Below, piece after piece: positions 11,480 to 24,600 of a DNA stretch of 64,000 bases. Positions within the stretch are counted from its first letter, which is position 1. Each line of letters begins with the position of its first letter. The DNA comes from Nageia nagi (lineage: Eukaryota > Pinophyta). Under the pieces are notes generated by a model. That model saw nothing but the letters and a program-made list of their open reading frames with translations. It did not search any database and was not told the origin of the DNA. Location of the stretch: contig JBITNC010000001.1 in NCBI GenBank assembly GCA_050084985.1, forward strand, positions 94,178,001-94,242,000, in the 5' to 3' direction. The position numbers and the translations under genes were made by a program.

Positions 11480-13120
11480 CTACTCTAATATATATATTTG
11501 CTAATTTTGGGATCATGCATAAGGAATATGAATTATTTAACAAAATGCAATAGAGAGATACCACCTCATGGAATTCAATTATTATAGGATATACATAGAT
11601 TGGACTTCTTAACGAAGCTAAAAATATTTTTAAGGAAATGCAGCATAGAGACATAATCTTGTGGATTGCAATGATTGAAGCATATACAAAAAATGGATTT
11701 ATTGAGGAGATATTAAAACTTTTTAGGAAATACCTCAAAGATGTATGTAAAATGTGGAAGCATAGAGAAGGCATGCAAATTATTTGACAATATGCATGAT
11801 GCAGAGATGGTCTCATGGACTACAATGATTGTAGGATATGCATAAAATGGATACATTGAAAGGACCCATGAATTGTTTGATAAAATGCCTCATCGAGATT
11901 CAATCTCATGGACTAAAATGATCCCAATATATGCACAAAATAGGATTTCTAAAAAGGCTCTAGAAACTTTTAAGTTGATGCAATTGTTAGGTGTAAAAGC
12001 AAACTCTACAACCTTTTTAAACATTCTTATAGCATGTGCCATAATGGGATCTCTCAAAGAATGTCTAAACATCTATCAAAGATTAGTTGAAAATGGATTT
12101 TCATCAAATGTTATGGTTATGAACACCCTAATAGATATGTATGAAAAATTGGAAGAATACAAAAAGCCTGGGAATTATTTGATAAGATGCATGATGCAAA
12201 CACAAATTCATGGATTGCAGTGATTGAGGATATGCAATTCATAGCTACAGCAAGGATTCCTTTAAAATCTTTGATTTGTTGAAACATTTGGGAGCCAACC
12301 CTGATAGCATAACATTTGTATGTGTTCTACTTGCATGCAGCCATGCAAGTGGAGTGGATGAGGGTTGTAAATACTTTAATAGCATGAGTGACTTTTATTA
12401 CATTATTCCTATGATGAATAATTATCATGCATTTTTTACCTTCTTGTTTGTGTAGGCTATCTTGAAGAAGCTTTGAAATTCATTTTCAAGATGCCCATAT
12501 AACCTAAATCAGATGTGTGAATGTATCTTCTTAGTGCTTATAAATCAAAGAATGTAGTAATAATAGAATTTATGGAAATAATCCTTTTTTATTTGAGCCT
12601 AAAAATGATTCATATTATGTTCTTCTTTCAAATATTTATGTTGAATTGGTTAGTTGGGATGATGTTCAAAGAGTAATGACATTGATTAAATATAGAGGAA
12701 TTAAGAAGACACTTGGATGTAGTTGGATTGAATTTGAAAAAAGGGTACATATTTTTCTTGTAGGATATAGATAACACCCAAAAACATAGGATATCTATGA
12801 AAAATTAGAGAAATTATCGAGTGAAAGAAGGTAGGGGGTATATTCTAAATATAATACCTATGTTGGGATGTAAAGGCTAAAAATAAAGAACTGCTTCTCT
12901 ACCAACATAGAGAAAATTTTTCAATTGTGTTCATGTTGTTAAAGACTCCCCATGGAACCGTTATTAGAGTGTAAGAATCTTTGAGTATGTGATGATTATA
13001 ATATTGCAACCAAGTTTATATCCAATATTATTGCAAGGGAATTATTTAAGGGATGCAAATCAATTCCATCATTTCAAACATGGATAATGTTCTTGTGGAG
13101 ATTATTGGTTACACAAAATA
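11480..13120 (+). pseudogene. PPR-DYW protein pseudogene (PLS class)
   Basis: Conceptual translation across several frames gives pentatricopeptide repeats: [53 protein letters not shown]. The open part 11873-12223 has MPHRDSISWTKMIPIYAQN and VKANSTTFLNILIACA. Next come DSITFVCVLLACSHASGV, then an E/E+ region at about 12615-12770 (YYVLLSNIYVELVSWDDVQ, TLGCSWIEFEKRVHIFLVG). A broken DYW domain at about 12775-13115 ends FHHFKHG, CSCGDYW when frames are combined. Such proteins bind organelle transcripts and edit C to U. Many stops and shifts make this a pseudogene. No 5' targeting region was identified. Confidence 0.85.
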
Positions 13121-13507
13121 ATGTAAGATCTAAAGAGTCTTGCACAATAATATGATGAATGCTTTTAAGTAAAAAGGAAACTATGTTCCATTTCATTTTT
13201 TCAAAAAGTGTTGTTATTAAATATTTATACAAATAGATAATATTATTTATTATTTTCATCATACTATCAATTGAACATAACTACCTATGTATATTGATGG
13301 GGTATTTGTGAAAGCCTTATTTTTTAATACTACATATTCATGATATTAAATTATTGTTTAGGAATCTTGTAAAATTTTAGAGTGAAGAGATGTATAAGGA
13401 GCTACAAGAATCGCAAAGATGAAATGAAAAATACTTGAAATAAATTGAAAATAACTGATGAATAATAAATGCTAAAGAAGGGTTTATAACTAACTTGGTA
13501 CTTTGGT
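13121..13507. other. Spacer between the two DYW relics
   Basis: AT-rich sequence without recognisable coding segments or element ends. Confidence 0.4.
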
Positions 13508-13847
13508 ATGAAGAGAGTACAAAAACTCTTTATTGTACTTTTCTCTTACCTTTATAATTTTTCTTCCATACCTTGTATAAACATATTTATTTTGCAAGAT
13601 GTCAAGGAGGAAGAGAAGGAACAAAGTCTTCACTACCATAATGAGAAAACTACCAATTGCTTTTGGGTTGTTAAGCACATCCTCTGGTATAAGCATTCAA
13701 GTTGTGAAGAACCTTAAAGTATATGATAACTACCACTTTGAAACAAATTTTCTATCCAAAATTCTTCCACAAAAAATTATTGTAATGTATGCCAACTATT
13801 TTCATCACTTAAATGATGTACAATTTTCATATGGTGATTATTGGTGA
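13508..13847 (+). pseudogene. Second DYW-domain fragment
   Basis: The end of a second DYW domain lies about 400 bp after the first. ILQDVKEEEKEQSLHYHNEK (about 13583-13649) keeps the H-x-E of the deaminase-like site. One frameshift near 13645 leads into LPIAFGLLSTSSG, QVVKNLKVYDNYHFETNFLS, and an end SYGDYW at 13847. The zinc-binding Cys residues of the usual CGDCH segment are replaced (YDNYH). No PPR repeats precede it, so it is a partial duplicate or the remains of a neighbouring gene. Confidence 0.8.
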
Positions 13848-15038
13848 TTGACTAAAGGATGTTTATGTAGGAAATGGAACAAAAAAATTCTAGAAAATGA
13901 TCTATTTTAGCAAAGTCTTTAACTTCCATTATCTTGTAGTTGTATTGTAGGTAGGAAAGGCTGTATGTGTAACAGCCCTAATAGATATGTATGTAAAATG
14001 AGGTAGCATTAAGATAATAAGGGTTTTGTTTGAATAAAATGGGTCATGGAAAAATAACTAGATGTAGATTTTTTTCATATGAATTTTGATAACAAACCTA
14101 ATAGACATGTATGTAAAATGTGGGATCAAATGGTAAAGGTTTTGTTTGAAGAAAATAGGGCATGGATAAATAACTATATGTAGGTTTCTTTCACATAAAA
14201 TTATGATAATATCCCTAATAAACATGTATGCAAAATGCTAATAACACCAAAATGTTGTAGTGTAGAGTTGTTTTCTTAGTACCTTGACCAATGTATGGGT
14301 AATGGTGATGGAGTCATTCATCTTATGCCTATAATCTTCCTCAATTCATTTTCTATTATTTATTGGGTTTGCTACCAATTCATAGATGATTATTATACTT
14401 ATAAAGAATGAAATTACATAATAAATGTATGGTTGACCTTATTGGCCATAAAAAATAAATAACATATCAATAAACCTTGATTGCTTCAATGTGGAGTGGT
14501 TTTCTTTGTACCTTGATTAGTTTACATGATATAGTGATGGAGTTATTCCAAATAAAACCCTAAACTCTTCTTGCCTCTCTCCTTTGCTTAGTACCTTGAT
14601 AAGTTTGGTGATGCCCAAACCTTAAGTCGATTGATGTCTCTCTCTCCTCACCTCATTTGCTCATAATATGTGTTGCTTAATTATAGTATTACCCTCCTTA
14701 CTTACTTTTCTCATATTTTATTTCTCACTTTCCTCACCTTATCTGTGCTCCTCTCATCCTATTTACTCTAATTTAGTGGTAGATACTAAAATTTTGAAGT
14801 GACGTGTGTTCATGCAAAGTTCTTTTATTTTTAAGTGTAAACTTTTAAAATGGTTTTTATTCATTGTAGTATTTTATACAAGGGTAGTTATAATATCGAC
14901 ATTAAAATCCATCGTCTAATATATTTTATGAAGATGGTTTAAAGACTCCGTTAAAAATCATCATTTAATATATATAATAATGGTGGGTATAAACCATCAT
15001 CAAAGAACCACCATAAATTAGTTGTTGTTAAAGCCCAA
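13848..15038. other. AT-rich stretch, possible CACTA interior at its right end
   Basis: The part at 13970-14230 contains three short diverged direct copies of a segment around CCTAATAGA-ATGTATGTAAAATG, and 14270-14610 has similar short repeats around GTGTAGAG-GTTTTCTT. From about 14840, copies of AACCATCATC-like motifs lead to the CACTA-type end. No coding frame was recognised. Confidence 0.4.
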
Positions 15039-15051
15039 TTTTCTTATAGTG
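15039..15051 (-). mobile_element. Possible terminal inverted repeat of a CACTA transposon
   Basis: On the minus strand it reads CACTATAAGAAAA, the hallmark end of CACTA (En/Spm) DNA transposons. The adjacent 200 bp (14850-15038) carry subterminal-like repeats (GATGATGGTTT, CCACCATTA, and GACGATGG-like words). I found no matching opposite end upstream, so this is a single end of a truncated or solo element. Confidence 0.4.
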
Positions 15052-17140
15052 ACTTAAATATTCAACTAATATCATAAATGCACAATTGCTCTCAAATTTA
15101 TATATATTTTATTATATATATAACATCACCATTAAGAAGCTCCTTTGGATCAATGGCATAAGAAAATAATTGATTATAATAAATATATTTTAATTTGTCA
15201 GAGGTAATTTACATAATTTTAAATAATAAAAAAGATATATGAAAAATATTATTATTAAAATTGTTCTAGAAATAAGGATTTTGAAAAGATCCCATACCCT
15301 TTTACATCATTCTATAGATATTCAATGTGCTCCAAAAATAAAAATATGCAAAATGGATCTCTAGAGCATAGATACATATATCTCTACCTAATAAAGCATC
15401 GCCTTTTAAATTAAAAGGTTGCATCTTATAGTGACACCTAATAAAACATATTACATCAAATAATTAAAAAATCAAAAAATAGCTTCCCACCCATCACCAT
15501 TGATGAATTCAAAACTTTTTCCCACCCATAAATAAGAGCCAAGCATCTACAACATGAAACCTGTGAGATCTCAATCTCAATAATACCTCAATCCCATCTA
15601 ACCATTGATTGAACAATGAAAGGTTTACAACAAAATCCATAAGCAAATATAAAAATTCTTTTATAGTTCTCTCAATACCAATGGGTGTAGAGACCCTCCA
15701 ATCTTTTACAAATCTACTGGCAATCAACCTTGGGACCTTCTAGAAGGAACCAAGAGCCTTACTGCTCACAAATAACATATATTGTTGCAAGGGAGTGTAA
15801 TCTTCCAAGACTAAAATAGCATGAACATAATTTATCCATCATGATAATTGCAAGTTTACCCATGGATATCGAATTCATTTACCATTTTTTCCAAAGGTCA
15901 ATGGGCTCCACTACCCAAATCACAATTTTTGCTCTTCAAATGATAGAGCCATACTCCTCGTACCATTGTCTATCATCAAACACCTTCATTTTTAGTCCCT
16001 AACAAAGTTTAATCATCACCTCATAATAATAATTTTAACCAATGATATTAGCACACATTATGTTCAAAGTAAACTTTTTTTCTATAATTCATTACTCCTT
16101 CCATCCTCTCTTGTGTGCTCTACCTATGCACTTTATCCATTTTTTATCCATGTAGATCCCAACACACACTAGTGCTCCCCTTAAATCTATCAACCTTGAT
16201 AACTCTCCATAGCTCCACATTCATTTTTCAACTTCATTTTTTATGCAAGAACATAAAATGTCCATCATGCACAACAAAAATAAACTTGTATTTTTTTGTA
16301 ATTTTATGAAGTGTTTTGGAGATAAAAAAAATTACCAAGGTTGAAGGTCACATTTTTTGTGTTTGATGTTTTGTATTACCCATTAAATGTGTGACTAAAA
16401 ACCAATAGGAGGATGAAGAATAGGTGAAAGTCATAATTTTTATAAATACCATTGCATCATTCAACAGATATGTGATGTGCAACTTGGCAACAAGTTGGAA
16501 GTCAAGGATTTCATGTTTGTTATTTTCATATGAAAAAGAATGTGCAACCACAACTTGGAGTGTTTGGATTACCAAATCAAAAGTCAAGTTTTTTTTATGC
16601 TTGCTACACACCTCATCTTCCAAATGTGTAACATGTGATCAACAAAGGAGAAATAGCTATTCAATAATCCAAGATTTGGTATACCATATTTGTAGCATAT
16701 AAAAAATGTGTAAATAACGACTTGTATCAACAATTAAATGCCAACCACTCAAACCTTAGAAAATGCATGTGATGCCATTCCAACCCTATAAATACCCAGA
16801 TTGAGGGTTCATTTTTACATCTTCAAGTCAAAAGAAAGTAGTAATATGTGATTTGAAAGGAAGCTCACATCTCAAGGCAAGATTATTTTACAACATCTAT
16901 AAATCTCATAGGAAACCCAACAAATGCAACTTGTTTCTTTTCGTTAGAAATTGAGAGCCATCTCATAGGGAAGCAAAATTGTGCAACCTACCATATTTTC
17001 ACAATCTAATCAAAATCACTCATAGGAATGGAGAATATGCAACCAAAATTTCAAGATGTGAGTCGATGTTAGATCATTTTAGATTGTGGAACCAAAATTA
17101 TTAACAAGATAAAATATTAATTGGAAGTGGGGATTCTTAT
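15052..17140. other. AT-rich spacer left of the old gypsy element
   Basis: No gene recognised. Short open frames at 15509-15727 and 16348-16702 lack any known motif and I do not support them as genes. The last bases before 17141 are CTTAT, read here as the left target duplication of the old outer element. Confidence 0.4.
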
Positions 17141-17823
17141 TGTAGACCCAAAATAAATGAGTAATAAATAAAATAAATTAATAGATGCACTTATTTGGAT
17201 TACAATGTTTATTGACACATATATTGGAAATATGGCAATAATGAATAACATGAAAACATGTATTTTATAGCAAATGTATGCTTATTATATTAATGAAATC
17301 ATACATTAAATGCAAGCATATATTCATTTATTTATATGCTATTAATGGCCTAAAATCAATATGCCACTAATGGCCTAAAAGAGGTAAAATTACGAATACG
17401 ACAAAAGATATGAAAACATTCGAACAAAAGATTCATCAAATAACAAATATGTAATAAATTTTAGAAATGATATTCGCCTATTATATATATGATATGATAT
17501 TTGCTAGGGTCTCCCTTAGATCTTCCTATTCATTCTCTTTACATTTATCTTTGGTCTATATATCTTGTTGTTGTTTCTATAGCCTCGTGTAACCTCATGA
17601 TATCCATTGATGATTTGTTCCCTCTCCATTTTTAGGTTTCCTTTAATGTATTTATATAGAAACATATCTATTATAAGATTTTTACCCCTTGTACATATTA
17701 TAATGGTCCATTACATGAATTACATAGCTTTGGGTATTTTTTTAACCCCCTTTTTACATTATACATCTTTGATGCTCTAAAATAACTTATTTAATAAATA
17801 ATAATTATTTTTAGGTGTCTACA
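17141..17823 (-). repeat. LTR (3' side) of the old gypsy-like element
   Basis: It begins TGTAGAC and ends GTCTACA, giving matched 7-bp inverted ends. It aligns over its full length with 58127-58812, including TAATGGCCTAAAAGAGG and the CATTTATTTATA stretch, but with many differences, so the element is old. The minus orientation is chosen from the purine-rich tract at 17824-17840. Confidence 0.75.
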
Positions 17824-17840
17824 TTTTGCCCTTCTTTGAA
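17824..17840 (-). other. Probable polypurine tract of the old gypsy-like element
   Basis: On the minus strand CTTCAAAGAAGGGCAAAA immediately precedes TGTAGACACC, the start of the LTR. Purine richness and contact with the LTR suggest the plus-strand primer and fix the orientation. It is broken by single C bases, so the call is moderate. Confidence 0.5.
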
Positions 17841-18374
17841 GGTGTGATTGAAGTAATAAAATTACATGTCCAAAGGAGTACAGAAGAAGTTTTTTTTTTG
17901 AACTTTGAACTCTTTTTTGCATTGTTATTTGTTATATATGATGAAAATGAGGGTCCCTTGCTACCCCCTTTTGTCTTGGATGCCACAAGAAAGGTCCTTG
18001 AATGGTGAAACAAAGAAAAAATTTGAAGAAGTGTGTCTCTCTAAGAATAGTATTATTTGTATCTTGAAAATGAGTATGCTATCAGGTAGTTGTATGGTTC
18101 CACATCCAATGCTAGAGGTGGAAGATGTGTTTTTTCCCCTTTTACTATTTCAATCATGAATGTGGTCATTCTGTTATTTTTGATACTTGAGAAACTATCG
18201 CACTTACATTTATGCCTTAAAATAGAGGAGATATTCTTTTTCTAAGATGGAATTTCAATGAGGTACACATCATGGGTAGAGTAGAAACAGTCAGTATGCA
18301 GCTTGCGATGTTGGATGCTTGATTTCTTCTTTTGTTATTTAAGTTATAGAAGCCTGCAATAAAGTGTTAGCAAT

Positions 18375-18950
18375 AAAAATAGTATGGATGTAGAGTGAGT
18401 TGCATTTTCCATAGATGGATTTAATGTCAACAATCTACTTATAATTGCATCATCAGTTTGTCTTTTAAGTGAGTGAACTCTCACTAGCCATATCAATGGC
18501 CATCAACGGTCATATGTTTTATGTATATGACCCAAAGATATTATGCTTTGTATGGTTCAAAGTAAAAACCATGTGGATACATAGCAAGTTGCATCGTCCA
18601 TTGGACATGAGCCAATACTAACATCTTGCTTATGATTGAATCATTGGTTTATCTTTTAAATGAGTGAACTCTCACTAGCCATGTCATTGGCCATCGATGG
18701 TCATACATTTTATGTCTATGACCTAAAGATATTATGCTTTGTATGGTTCAAAGAAAAAACCATGTGGATACATAGCAAGTTGCATCATCCATTAGAGATG
18801 AGCCAATGTCAACATTTTTCTTACGACTACATCATCAATTTACTTTTAAGTGAGTGAACTCTCACTAGCTGATGTCATTGGCCATTGATGGTCATATGTT
18901 TAATGTCTATGACCTAAAGATATTATTCTATGTAACAAGGATGAAATAAA
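18375..18950. repeat. Tandem repeat of about 190 bp, three copies
   Basis: The segment GAGTGAACTCTCACTAG begins at 18471, 18662 and 18852, giving periods of 191 and 190 bp. Each unit continues with GGCCATCRAYGGTCATA, GACCYAAAGATATTATKCT and GCAAGTTGCATC. A half unit precedes the first copy. The array lies inside the old gypsy-like element near its 3' LTR. Confidence 0.85.
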
Positions 18951-20440
18951 TATAATATTGAGATGGTTTTTTTTTTCTATGGTCACAGTGATTCATAGGG
19001 ATGTAGAATGTGATACATAAACTATGATTAATGTCAACTCCTAGTCCATGGATGATATTTATAATATTAAATATCATATATCTAGTGTATAGGCTATTAT
19101 GCTAAATAGTTCATAGCTTATAGATGGTCTCTGAGTGACTCACACTAGTGATGTCTTGCAATGAATACAATATTTGCTCATGGGTAGACCATGGCTATGA
19201 AAAGTAATCATTAATATTTCAAGGAATTATGCCTCAAATAATTCATTCATATGATCATCATTAAAGCATGGTATGTAATTTATAAAAATATACCAGATAT
19301 TCAACCATTCAATGGTATTGAACTTCAATTCGTATGAGTTTTCAATGGAAACCCATGCCATTTGCATCATGAGATGTGCCAATTTTTTTGTATTTATTTT
19401 CAAGGAAATTGATCACTATTCTAAAAGGATATCATTTCCATAAAAGAATTAGAAAATAACATCAAAATTCATTAAATACTTATATGCCCTAAGTAGAAGG
19501 GATTTGTAGCAATTTTAGGTTACTGGTGGCATAGAATTGTCAAGGTTTTGTATAGAATTTTAAAAATCGTGTAATAATCATGTACTTATGTCATTTCAAT
19601 ATCTTTAGCAATAGAGAATCAATGATAATTTGCTATAACAATTTCAGATATATGTTCAAGATAACAAGTTTTGTTAATATTTGGCACTTACCATTCTAAT
19701 TTGTTTGATATTCAAGTAACCATTGCATAAAATTATGAGACAAATATAATTATGGAAATTGTTTGAAAGTATGCTTAATTTATCCCTTCCTATGCCATTG
19801 GTAGCATCCAAAAGGATTAACAAACATTCAAATCAAATGGCACCTTCAATTGATGATAAAAAATGAATTTTGGTTATACCTACATTCGCTACTAGTCATG
19901 ATTCTCAAAAATAGTAATTTAATGTACTATCACAATGAAACTAAATATTAATAATAAGATTCCATGTCATATTCATAATGTTCAAGTGTCACTCATCATT
20001 CCAAAAGGTTATAAATAGCCAAAATTTGAACGGCACATTTTGAATTTTATCTATTTCCTCCAATTTCACACTGTTAGTGGTCCAAATTTAATACAAATTA
20101 AATTGAAAAATGCATATAGTTCAATTTTGATGTAATACGAGTGGTAGGCTATCAAATTAATTTTTCTCCTCATTCTAAGTCATTTCCAATTGAATGCACA
20201 TTTATCTCATAAAAATGGAAGCCATTGGCAGCATGAAAATGGTTATTTTATGCTTAAAAAAAGAGACAGTAATTGTTTAAAAAAATTTCAAGCATTTTGG
20301 GCATTTAAACTAATGGTTTCACATGCTTTACGATCAAAAAGTATGATGACCTAAGTTTTGGCCCAAAATTCAACCTTATGTAAGAAAATTTTGAAAATAA
20401 AAAATCATTTTAACTTTTTTATTCTCTCAATTCTAGCGCT
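18951..20440. other. Decayed interior of the old gypsy-like element
   Basis: AT-rich DNA with several degenerate phrases such as CATTCAATGGTATTGAA and GCCATTGGTAGCAT, which resemble words near 43807-44060. No reading frame is supported. Confidence 0.4.
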
Positions 20441-21104
20441 CTAGTCCTCCTGTTGATCCAACAATGAAGTGTTGCCCATTTTTTAATCATTTTACCATTT
20501 TCTTGAGCAGATGTGCATGGGCAAGAGTGATAGCCTGAGTTTTATCCTGTGTAGCCCAATTTTCTATAGTTTGACCTTAATTCCTCATGGTGAATAGTGA
20601 TTGGAGGGGAATTAGATGTCCCATCACAAGCTAGCAGGGGCACATCATAGAGTACCTTCACTCCCTACCTTACAATCATACGGTGAGCTTTTCCATTCTC
20701 TTCACTATGTAGTTTTATTTTTTATATTTAATTTTCATTCTTAATTATCATTTTTGCATGCATCACTCACTTTCTCCATGATTTCTTTACAGGAGCACAA
20801 GGTACTAATTCGCGAAGGTCTTATGACTACCATAGCACTTGAGAAAATGTAAAGCTGGTCATAGACAACACATATGGATGATATTCTAGATCGATGTGGA
20901 TTGGTAGATTTAGCTATTATTGGTCACATCTAGCAAGACCATCCACTCCTTACTACATTGGTTGAGTAGTGGGATCCAGAATACTATTCATTTCACCTAC
21001 TCCCAAGTGAAATGACTATTACACTGGTAGATGTATACTAGATTTGGGGTGTTCCTATCAAAGTAAGCCTAGTATAGCAGAGAGAGATGGTAGATAATAA
21101 TTAT
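20441..21104 (+). pseudogene. Plant mobile domain (PMD) pseudogene, left part with an intron
   Basis: Translation gives GHIIEYLHSLPYNHT, an intron with clean borders (20683-20792), then EHKVLIREGLMTT, MDDILDRCGLVDLAIIGHI, QDHPLLTTLVE, WDPEYYSFHLPPSEMTITLV and IWGVPIKVSLV. This order matches the N-terminal half of PMD (aminotransferase-like) proteins, found in plants as genes and inside transposons. In-frame stops break it. It is cut at 21104 by the copia insertion. It runs antisense to the gag of the enclosing gypsy-like element. Confidence 0.7.
20683..20792 (+). other. Intron in the PMD pseudogene
   Basis: The 110-bp segment starts GTGAGC and ends TTTCTTTACAG, is T-rich, and has branch-like TTAAT/TCACT words before the acceptor. 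Removing it joins LPYNHT to EHKVLIREG in one frame. An intron antisense to a retroelement's genome would not be spliced from the element's own RNA, consistent with this frame being on the opposite strand. Confidence 0.6.
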
Positions 21105-21600
21105 TGGAATGTATAATGCATTATTGTAAATGTTTTTAATAATATTCTATGTAAATTCAATAATACTTAAGGGTATCATTTGATACCTTAAGTATTTAAG
21201 TGAATATGATAATGTAACTTGTCCTACACTCCATGTCATGAGCATGCCCCTTGGGTAAAAGGATGTACATGTATGCTATTGTACATTGGATAAAATGGTG
21301 ATCTAAAGAGAGATTTTGGCCTATAAATAGAAGGCTCCCTCTTTGTGATCACATACCAATTTATGGAGTAAAGTTGTACTAGAGTATAGTGTTTAGGAGT
21401 TGAGATTAGGAGGATTGTAAGAGAGTTATATTTGTGATTGAAGTAAAGATCTAGTTAGTAGATGTACTCCTAGTTAGAGGAACCACTTACATCTTATGTT
21501 ATCTTTGTGAGATTGCTTTGTGTGATAATTATATGTGAATTGAGAGCTTTCATGTGATCTTGGTTTTTTAGGAATTATCTTATTAGTGTTAGTTCCTTCA
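21105..21600 (+). repeat. 5' LTR of the + strand copia element
   Basis: It opens TGGAATGTATAATGCATTATTG and ends TTAGTTCCTTCA just before the primer site. The full length aligns with the inverted LTR at 9756-10211. A TATAAATAG box lies at 21322-21330. Confidence 0.9.
21322..21330 (+). promoter_or_regulatory. LTR promoter TATA box
   Basis: TATAAATAG followed by AAGGCTCCC lies mid-LTR, in the position expected for the promoter of element RNA. The - strand relative has the same box at 10027-10035. Confidence 0.6.
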
Positions 21601-21603
21601 AAT

Positions 21604-21615
21604 TGGTATCAAAGC
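21604..21615 (+). other. Primer binding site (initiator Met tRNA type)
   Basis: TGGTATCAAAGC, three bases after the LTR, resembles the initiator Met tRNA 3' complement TGGTATCAGAGC. It is the same as in the related - strand element. Confidence 0.82.
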
Positions 21616-24600
21616 TAGATTGGGAAGCTCCTCTTCACATCCTTGGAAACTCATCTTGGAGAATTCATCTTTTTTCATCCTTATAAGGTAAAACCTTTGA
21701 AGGTATGACCTCTTACTTACTCTCCTTCATTTTTTAATCACTACTTATTACTAACATATTTAGTGATATGTGTTAGTTCAAATATTTTCTTAAAAATAGC
21801 AATATATGATGCAACTTGTTTTATACTAACAATTCTTTGAAGGAAGTTGCATTTTTTATATTGCTATAAAATGAAGGGTATAAGCATTTGTCATAAGGTG
21901 GTTGAAAATACTTCTTTATTCTTTAAAATACAAATATATTATTGATATACCTTACTTTCATTTAGTAAGTTACAATTTTAAAAAAAGAATGACAACATAT
22001 TGGTGAAGTACTTCTAGTTTAGATTGGTTGTATACAAATTTGTAAATTTTTTTTTCTTTACATTTATTTAATAAAGTATTTTTTTTAATTGAACAATTAT
22101 TTTCTACAATTTTTTTTCCACAAATACTTTTAATGTAAAATAAAAACTTATATAGAAAATATTTTGTAAGGTGGGAGGGGTCCTTTTTTTTTAAATTGAG
22201 GGCAACACTTTAATGAAAATAATTATTTTTTCAACTCTCTATTACTCATTTCCCTTTCCACCTTCTACATAATGGATGTTGGTGTGTGACCTAGTAGCCA
22301 CCTGTAGTCCCAGCCACCTCCTCCATCGACATCCTTTGAGGTTACCTCCACCCTTGTTTTATTCATAGCTTAGCTTGCAAGTGCTCATGTAGATGTGCTC
22401 CTCCCTTCTCTTGCATGGCTAGTACTATGTTTGGAAATGCAAGGTGTCAAACCCTCATGGCCACTCTGTAAGGTGTTTTCAAGAGTGTTTGAAAAGGGTG
22501 GTCCACTTGCAACTTTACCTGTCAACCATCATGAACTGAGCAATGATGGCATCCCTCCTCCATGTTGTAGTCACCACCTAAGGGGCCATATCACTATGGC
22601 TTCCTCATGGTATTTATCACCTCCCTTCTATGGCCACCTTAGCGTTGGTCCCTTTACACCCCCTCTTTTTTTTTCACTTGACCCTTTCCCTTATTTGGCC
22701 ACATTATGGTAATAGTGACTCTATCTAGAGCCCAAGGCACTCAACCCTTCTCCTAGAAATAACCTCCCTCCTTTGTCTTACTCTCGCTAACTAGCATAGC
22801 CTCTTTCCTCCATAAAACATTTGCAATGGCTACCTAAGAGCTTTTTCCTTCACTAGGTTTGAGAGTTGATGCTACACTTTCTTAGATGCAACATCTCCCT
22901 ACTCATGTGACCTCCTCTTATTAGCATTCAATGCTCTCTTAGAGTAGAGTAGATAATAAGGGAAAAGGAGTGCTCACCAGATCTACAATCATAACTTCCT
23001 TATCGAATGAATATACCAATCTATTCAACTACTTATTTAAACTCCTTCAGTTTGTAAGCAAGAGGTGTTAACCAAAACCCAAATCAACTCAATTCTGGCT
23101 CCTCCACAAACCTTCATTTCATCCTATGCAACCTCATTTCAAACCTTCATTTCATCCTATGCAACCTCATTTCAAACCTTTATTTCATTCAAATTTCATT
23201 ATCTCTATGCGGCCTCCTCTGTAATCCTCCCTTGCATGATGTTTTGTCTCCATTGAAATATTAAATGCCTCCCTTATTTTTTTACTGAATGTCACTTCCC
23301 TTATGACATTTATTTTTTTTGGTAGGTGTTATTTTTTTTCTTCTTTGCTTGGTAAACAAGTTTATGAGCTTCTTAAATTCATGGAGTATGAAAATAAACT
23401 CCATTAAATGCTCTTGCAAAACAATTTTTTTCTTTTTCTTCTTAGTAAAAGGAAGGGGTGGTCATCATTATTTTACCTAAAAAGCATTTATTTTTTTCTC
23501 TAACTTGGAGTATTTCCTTAAACTACTTAGAGTGCAAGTAAGAGCATAATAAATACTTACTTGTTTAAAAAGAGAAAATCATTGTGAAGTAGAAAATATG
23601 TAAAGCATTTTTGTTTTTAATGCCTATAATTAAATTATCTAAGCTTGGCATTAAGTTTTTTTATCTATTAAAGACATTAGGGCAAATTTTACAATTTCTA
23701 CTTTCTTTGCTAAATGCTATTTTCTTAAGGGATCATGATTTTAAGTAAAAAAAGGGAATTTTTTTGAAATTCGCTACTTAAATCTTTATATCCTTATGCA
23801 AACATGATATGTCTATTGCTTGAGTTAATGATACATGTTTAGGACTTAAATATTTTAAGTTAATAATGCATGTTTAGGATTAAAATTCTTTAAGTTAATG
23901 ATACATGCTTAGGACTTAAATTTTTAAGTTAATGATGCATATGACTTAAAATGCATACTTCCTACTTATTATTTTTGCAAAATTAACTTGTGCAAACTTA
24001 TGGACCTATGTAAAGATGTCCTTTAGGGGTTGGTAAACAAAACCCATTGGACTCTTAAGGTTCATTTTTTGAATGGATAATGTTTTACTTATGCTCTTTT
24101 ACTTCATGTTTCACACTTTAATTTATTTTCTTATGTAAACAAAATCACAAACATTGAAATGAGCAACCCCCTAAAATGAACACATCTGCATGTACATTCT
24201 ATAACATGACTTATTTGGGGAGCCATGAAGTGAGAATAGGTATACTAGGGCCTTTAAGTTCGATGATCCAAATGGTGAAAAGTTCATATTCTTAATTACC
24301 TTTAAGTCCTCTATTGATCTAGATTTAACTCCAATAGGTGGATAGGTATGTGTGTAGTGATACCACATATCCACACATCCATTCAAAGACTATCCTGATA
24401 ACCTAAGAGGACAACTTGAAACCTAATCAAGATTAATAATTTGGTTGACCCTATAAATGTCAAAATCTTAAAAAATAGCTAGTACTTCTCCTTATGAGAG
24501 TATATTGCTACCTAAGGGGAAATGGTTGAGGATTGGTAGGACTTGGGCTCTTCTTGTGTGGGCATTTAGGTGAAAGCCTAATTTTAGATAAGAAAACAAG

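Noticed and set aside
22395-22712. 105-residue open frame in the copia leader as a gene
   Set aside because: No motif, no similar frame identified in the relative, and a C-rich composition makes chance open frames likely. Kept only as a note in the leader.
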